A stretch of DNA of 7,726 nt. Origin: JASHVB01 sp049522565 (lineage in GTDB: Bacteria; Pseudomonadota; Alphaproteobacteria; Acetobacterales; Acetobacteraceae). Location of the stretch: contig JBEKNT010000341.1 in the NCBI GenBank assembly GCA_049522565.1, positions 1 through 7,726 on the forward strand, read 5' to 3'. Under the pieces are notes generated by a model. It was given only the letters and a program-made list of their open reading frames with translations. It was not told the DNA's origin and made no database searches. Below, in pieces: positions 6,304 through 7,726 of the stretch. Position 1 is the first letter of the stretch. Each line of letters begins with the position of its first letter. The position numbers and the translations under genes are program-made.

Positions 6304-6335
6304 TCGTAAAACCTCTCCCGCTTCGCGGGAGAGGT
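6304..6335 (-). terminator. Hairpin plus T-run at the end of the SUF genes
   Basis: The stem acctctcccgc (6311-6321) / gcgggagaggt (6325-6335) is perfect over 11 bp with a 3-nt loop. Read leftward it is followed directly by TTTT (end base of the stem plus 6310-6308) and then ACGAC. It sits about 127 bp past the sufA stop, in the orientation to end the leftward SUF transcript before the MFS gene. It forms one end of repeat copy B. Identical stems in copy A argue that it may be the repeat's own structure, put to use. Confidence 0.6.
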
Positions 6336-6458
6336 CAAGACGCGGGAGTGCCGAGGGTGGGGGTGATCGGGTCGGCACACGGCATCTGCTTGCGGCGTGC
6401 CGATCCGATCACCCTCACCCGGCGCTGCGCGCCGCCCTCTCCCGCTTGGCGGGAGAGG
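6308..6458. repeat. Dispersed palindromic element, copy B (sufA-MFS spacer)
   Basis: The best preserved copy, about 150 bp. Its left hairpin is at 6311-6335 (11-bp stem), and its right hairpin cctctcccgc / gcgggagagg is at 6436-6445 and 6449-6458 (10-bp stem, 3-nt loop). The inner arms are inverted copies: gccgagggtgggggtgatcgg (6350-6370, written here in part: gagggtgggggtgatcgg) against ccgatcaccctcacccggc read near 6403-6423. The entire element is thus one long palindrome with a small hairpin at each end. Its right end stops 3 bp before the sufA stop codon. No protein is encoded. No clear target-site duplication is visible, although A/T-rich taaaa and attaaa flank the two ends. Confidence 0.85.
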
Positions 6459-6461
6459 CAA

Positions 6462-6830
6462 TTAAACGTGGAAGCTTTCACCGCAGCCGCAGCGGCCCTT
6501 CTCGTTCGGATTGACGAAGGTGAACCCCGAGACCAGTGCCTTCGTCTCGTAGTCCATCACCGTGCCGATCAGGAACAGCGACGCCTTACGGTCCACCAGA
6601 ACGGTCAGTCCCTTGTCGGTAACCACTTCGTCGGTCGACGCTGGCGCATCGGTCCAGCTCATGTCGTACGACATGCCGGAACACCCCTTCGTCTTCACGC
6701 CGATGCGCAGCAGCTTGCCCTGCTCGCCCTTTTCATACAGGCGGCGCAGGCGGTCCGCCGCTGCGTCGGTCAGCGTCATCAGCGGCGGCAGGGCGCGGGT
6801 CTTGCGAGGTGTTGCTGTTGTCGTGCTCAT
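6462..6830 (-). CDS. sufA: A-type Fe-S carrier protein (HesB/IscA/SufA family)
   Basis: A 122-residue cytoplasmic protein that receives Fe-S clusters from the scaffold and passes them to target proteins. The conserved fold runs from MTLTDAAADRLRRL (18-31) to LRIGVKTKGCSGMSYDM (41-57), ending GRCGCGESFHV (112-122). All three ligand cysteines of the family are present: C50, and C114 and C116 in the C-terminal CGC. The first 17 residues are a Thr/Arg-rich extension without obvious role. The start at 6828-6830 is chosen because the longer open frame to 6920 would add 30 residues overlapping the upstream gene; its ribosome site is weak (GAACGAG), consistent with translational coupling across the 23-bp gap from the DUF59 gene. 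The name sufA rests on its SUF neighbours; IscA or ErpA cannot be excluded from the protein alone. Confidence 0.93.
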   Translation of the reverse strand: MSTTTATPRKTRALPPLMTLTDAAADRLRRLYEKGEQGKLLRIGVKTKGCSGMSYDMSWTDAPASTDEVVTDKGLTVLVDRKASLFLIGTVMDYETKALVSGFTFVNPNEKGRCGCGESFHV

Positions 6831-6853
6831 GGCTCGTTCTATGTCGTGCTCGA

Positions 6854-7213
6854 TCAGAACATATTCAATTGCAGCCGGGCTTCGTCGCTCATCCGGCTTG
6901 GATCCCAGGGCGGGTCCCAAACGGTCTCCACGTCGCAGCCGGAGACGCCCGGCACCGCCATCACCGCGTCGCGCACCTGGATCGGCAGTTCCTGGGCGCT
7001 GGGACAGGCCGGCGCGGTCAGCGTCATCTCCACCTTCACGCTGCCGTCGTCGCCGATGTCGATGGCATAGATCAGGCCGAGTTCGTAGATGTTCACCGGG
7101 ATTTCCGGATCGTACACGGTGCCGATCGCGGCGATCAGCGCGTCCTCGGTGGGCCGCGGCGCGGTCTCGCCCTCCGGGGTCCAGGCGGTGTGACTGGCGC
7201 TCATGTCATTCAC
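6854..7213 (-). CDS. sufT: SUF-associated DUF59/MIP18-family Fe-S assembly protein
   Basis: A 119-residue cytoplasmic protein of the MIP18/DUF59 family, known as an auxiliary factor for Fe-S maturation. It contains DPEIPVNIYELGLIY (35-49), the family's core motif, LTAPACPSAQELP (65-77) with the conserved cysteine C70, and a C-terminal VWDPPWDPSRMSDEAR (98-113) typical of the SUF-linked subgroup. The N-terminal 20 residues are unconserved in type. The start is a choice: GTG at 7213 overlaps sufU by 8 bp and has AAGGAGG six nt upstream, whereas ATG at 7204 lies 15 nt from that site. GTG is preferred, giving stop-start overlap and tight coupling to sufU. The symbol follows DUF59-only SufT proteins; the name is used loosely in this family. 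Confidence 0.93.
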   Translation of the reverse strand: MNDMSASHTAWTPEGETAPRPTEDALIAAIGTVYDPEIPVNIYELGLIYAIDIGDDGSVKVEMTLTAPACPSAQELPIQVRDAVMAVPGVSGCDVETVWDPPWDPSRMSDEARLQLNMF

Positions 7214-7682
7214 TGGTCGCCTCCTTGCCGCCGGCCAATGCGGCGATCAGCGCATGCCACGCCAGCGTGGCGCATTTCACCCGCGACGGGTATTCGTGCA
7301 CGCCCGCCAGCGGCTGCAACCGTTCCAGCGGCCCGGCCAGGGCGGCGTCGCAGGCCGGACAGGTGCCGGTGCGCGCCATCGCGCGGAAGGCTTCGAACAA
7401 GGCCTGCGTGTCGGCCTTGCTGCGGCCCTTCACGGTCTCCGCCATCAGGTCGGCCGAGGCGACGCTGATGGCGCAGCCACGCGCGTCGAACCCGGTGTCG
7501 GCGATGCTGCCGTCGGGCGCCAGCTTCACCCACACCTCGATGCGGTCGCCGCACATCGGGTTGTCGCCCTTGGCGGAAGCATCGAAGGATTCGAGGCGGT
7601 GGGCATGGCGCGGGTGCCGGCCGTGATCGAGGATCACTTCCTGGTAGAGGTCGCGCAGGTCGTCGAAAGTGTCGGCGGTCAT
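7206..7682 (-). CDS. sufU: SufU-type Fe-S cluster assembly protein
   Basis: A 158-residue cytoplasmic protein of the IscU-like fold. SufU accepts persulfide sulfur from the cysteine desulfurase SufS, and in some species also acts as scaffold. It has the start motif LYQEVILDHGRHPR (12-25), the ligand loop NPMCGD (41-46; C44, D46), GCAISVASADLM (69-80; C70) and RVKCATLAWH (134-143; C137). These are the three cysteines and one aspartate of the zinc/cluster site. The extended segment between C70 and C137 marks it as SufU rather than IscU. That segment also holds an extra CPAC (108-111). The ATG at 7680-7682 has GGGAG (7690-7694) 7 nt upstream. It is the first SUF gene in the window; sufS, sufB, sufC and sufD would be expected further right, outside the window. 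Confidence 0.95.
   Translation of the reverse strand: MTADTFDDLRDLYQEVILDHGRHPRHAHRLESFDASAKGDNPMCGDRIEVWVKLAPDGSIADTGFDARGCAISVASADLMAETVKGRSKADTQALFEAFRAMARTGTCPACDAALAGPLERLQPLAGVHEYPSRVKCATLAWHALIAALAGGKEATSE
7220..7226 (-). promoter_or_regulatory. Consensus Shine-Dalgarno AAGGAGG for sufT
   Basis: The plus strand reads cctcctt, so AAGGAGG on the coding strand. It lies inside the sufU coding end, 6 nt before GTG 7213 and 15 nt before ATG 7204, and therefore favours the GTG start. Confidence 0.7.
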
Positions 7683-7705
7683 AAGAAGGCTCCCGAAAAG
7701 AGACT

Positions 7706-7726
7706 CCCCCTCCCCTTGAGGGAGGG
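7706..7726. repeat. Partial palindromic sequence at the right edge
   Basis: Upstream of sufU, ccctccc (7708-7714) pairs with gggaggg (7720-7726) around a 5-nt loop, and the window ends on the last pair. The cct-rich and ggg-rich arms recall the intergenic repeats elsewhere in the window, but they are not identical. It may be the edge of another dispersed element, or a hairpin within the SUF operon. Confidence 0.4.

Noticed and set aside
6308..6458. Possible CRISPR array or tRNA because of repeated hairpins.
   Set aside because: There are only two arms forming one palindrome, with no regular spacers, and no cloverleaf or CCA-type acceptor pattern.
6562..7626. A 354-codon plus-strand frame opposite the SUF genes.
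   Set aside because: Arg/Ser/Pro-rich shadow spanning three well-supported genes on the other strand, including their gene boundaries.

Overview
This is a GC-rich, gene-dense chromosomal segment that looks like a hopanoid-producing alphaproteobacterium, most likely Rhodospirillales/Acetobacteraceae. The taxonomic guess rests on gene content (hpnE, a SUF tail of SufU, DUF59 and A-type carrier, a small aa3-oxidase subunit IV, and a CDP-alcohol phosphatidyltransferase/PerM pair beside purMN) and on base composition. It is inference, not a database match.

Layout. From 1 to 1103 two membrane-protein genes run leftward: a CDP-alcohol phosphatidyltransferase and, 19 bp after it, an AI-2E/PerM-family transporter that leaves the window and has a proline-rich N-terminus built on a 15-bp tandem repeat. 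A 114-bp divergent spacer separates them from the rightward purine genes purM and purN (1218-3162), followed by a 54-residue single-pass protein resembling aa3-type cytochrome c oxidase subunit IV (3234-3398). From 3643 to 7682 everything runs leftward: hpnE (squalene/hopanoid pathway), an anion:cation symporter-type MFS permease, and a SUF iron-sulfur tail in transcription order sufU, sufT (DUF59), sufA. The SUF genes are tightly packed, with sufU and sufT apparently overlapping by 8 bp.

Between the genes lie three copies of one dispersed palindromic element, about 110-190 bp each: after purM, beside the hpnE stop, and between sufA and the MFS gene. A fragment of a possibly related palindrome lies at the right edge. 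The copies share a terminal GC-rich hairpin flanked by an A-run and an inner 'gagggtgaggg' block. One copy appears to supply the purN Shine-Dalgarno sequence. Two copies sit just downstream of leftward genes with a terminator-like hairpin plus T-run facing the right way; that hairpin is intact after sufA and decayed after hpnE.

The genes are conserved core functions: phospholipid head-group synthesis, purine synthesis steps 3 and 5, respiration, hopanoid precursor synthesis and Fe-S assembly. I found no CRISPR array, tRNA, rRNA, phage or toxin-antitoxin genes, transposase or defence system, and no convincing undescribed multi-gene system. The most interesting material is the repeat family and its position in the purMN and SUF transcripts.
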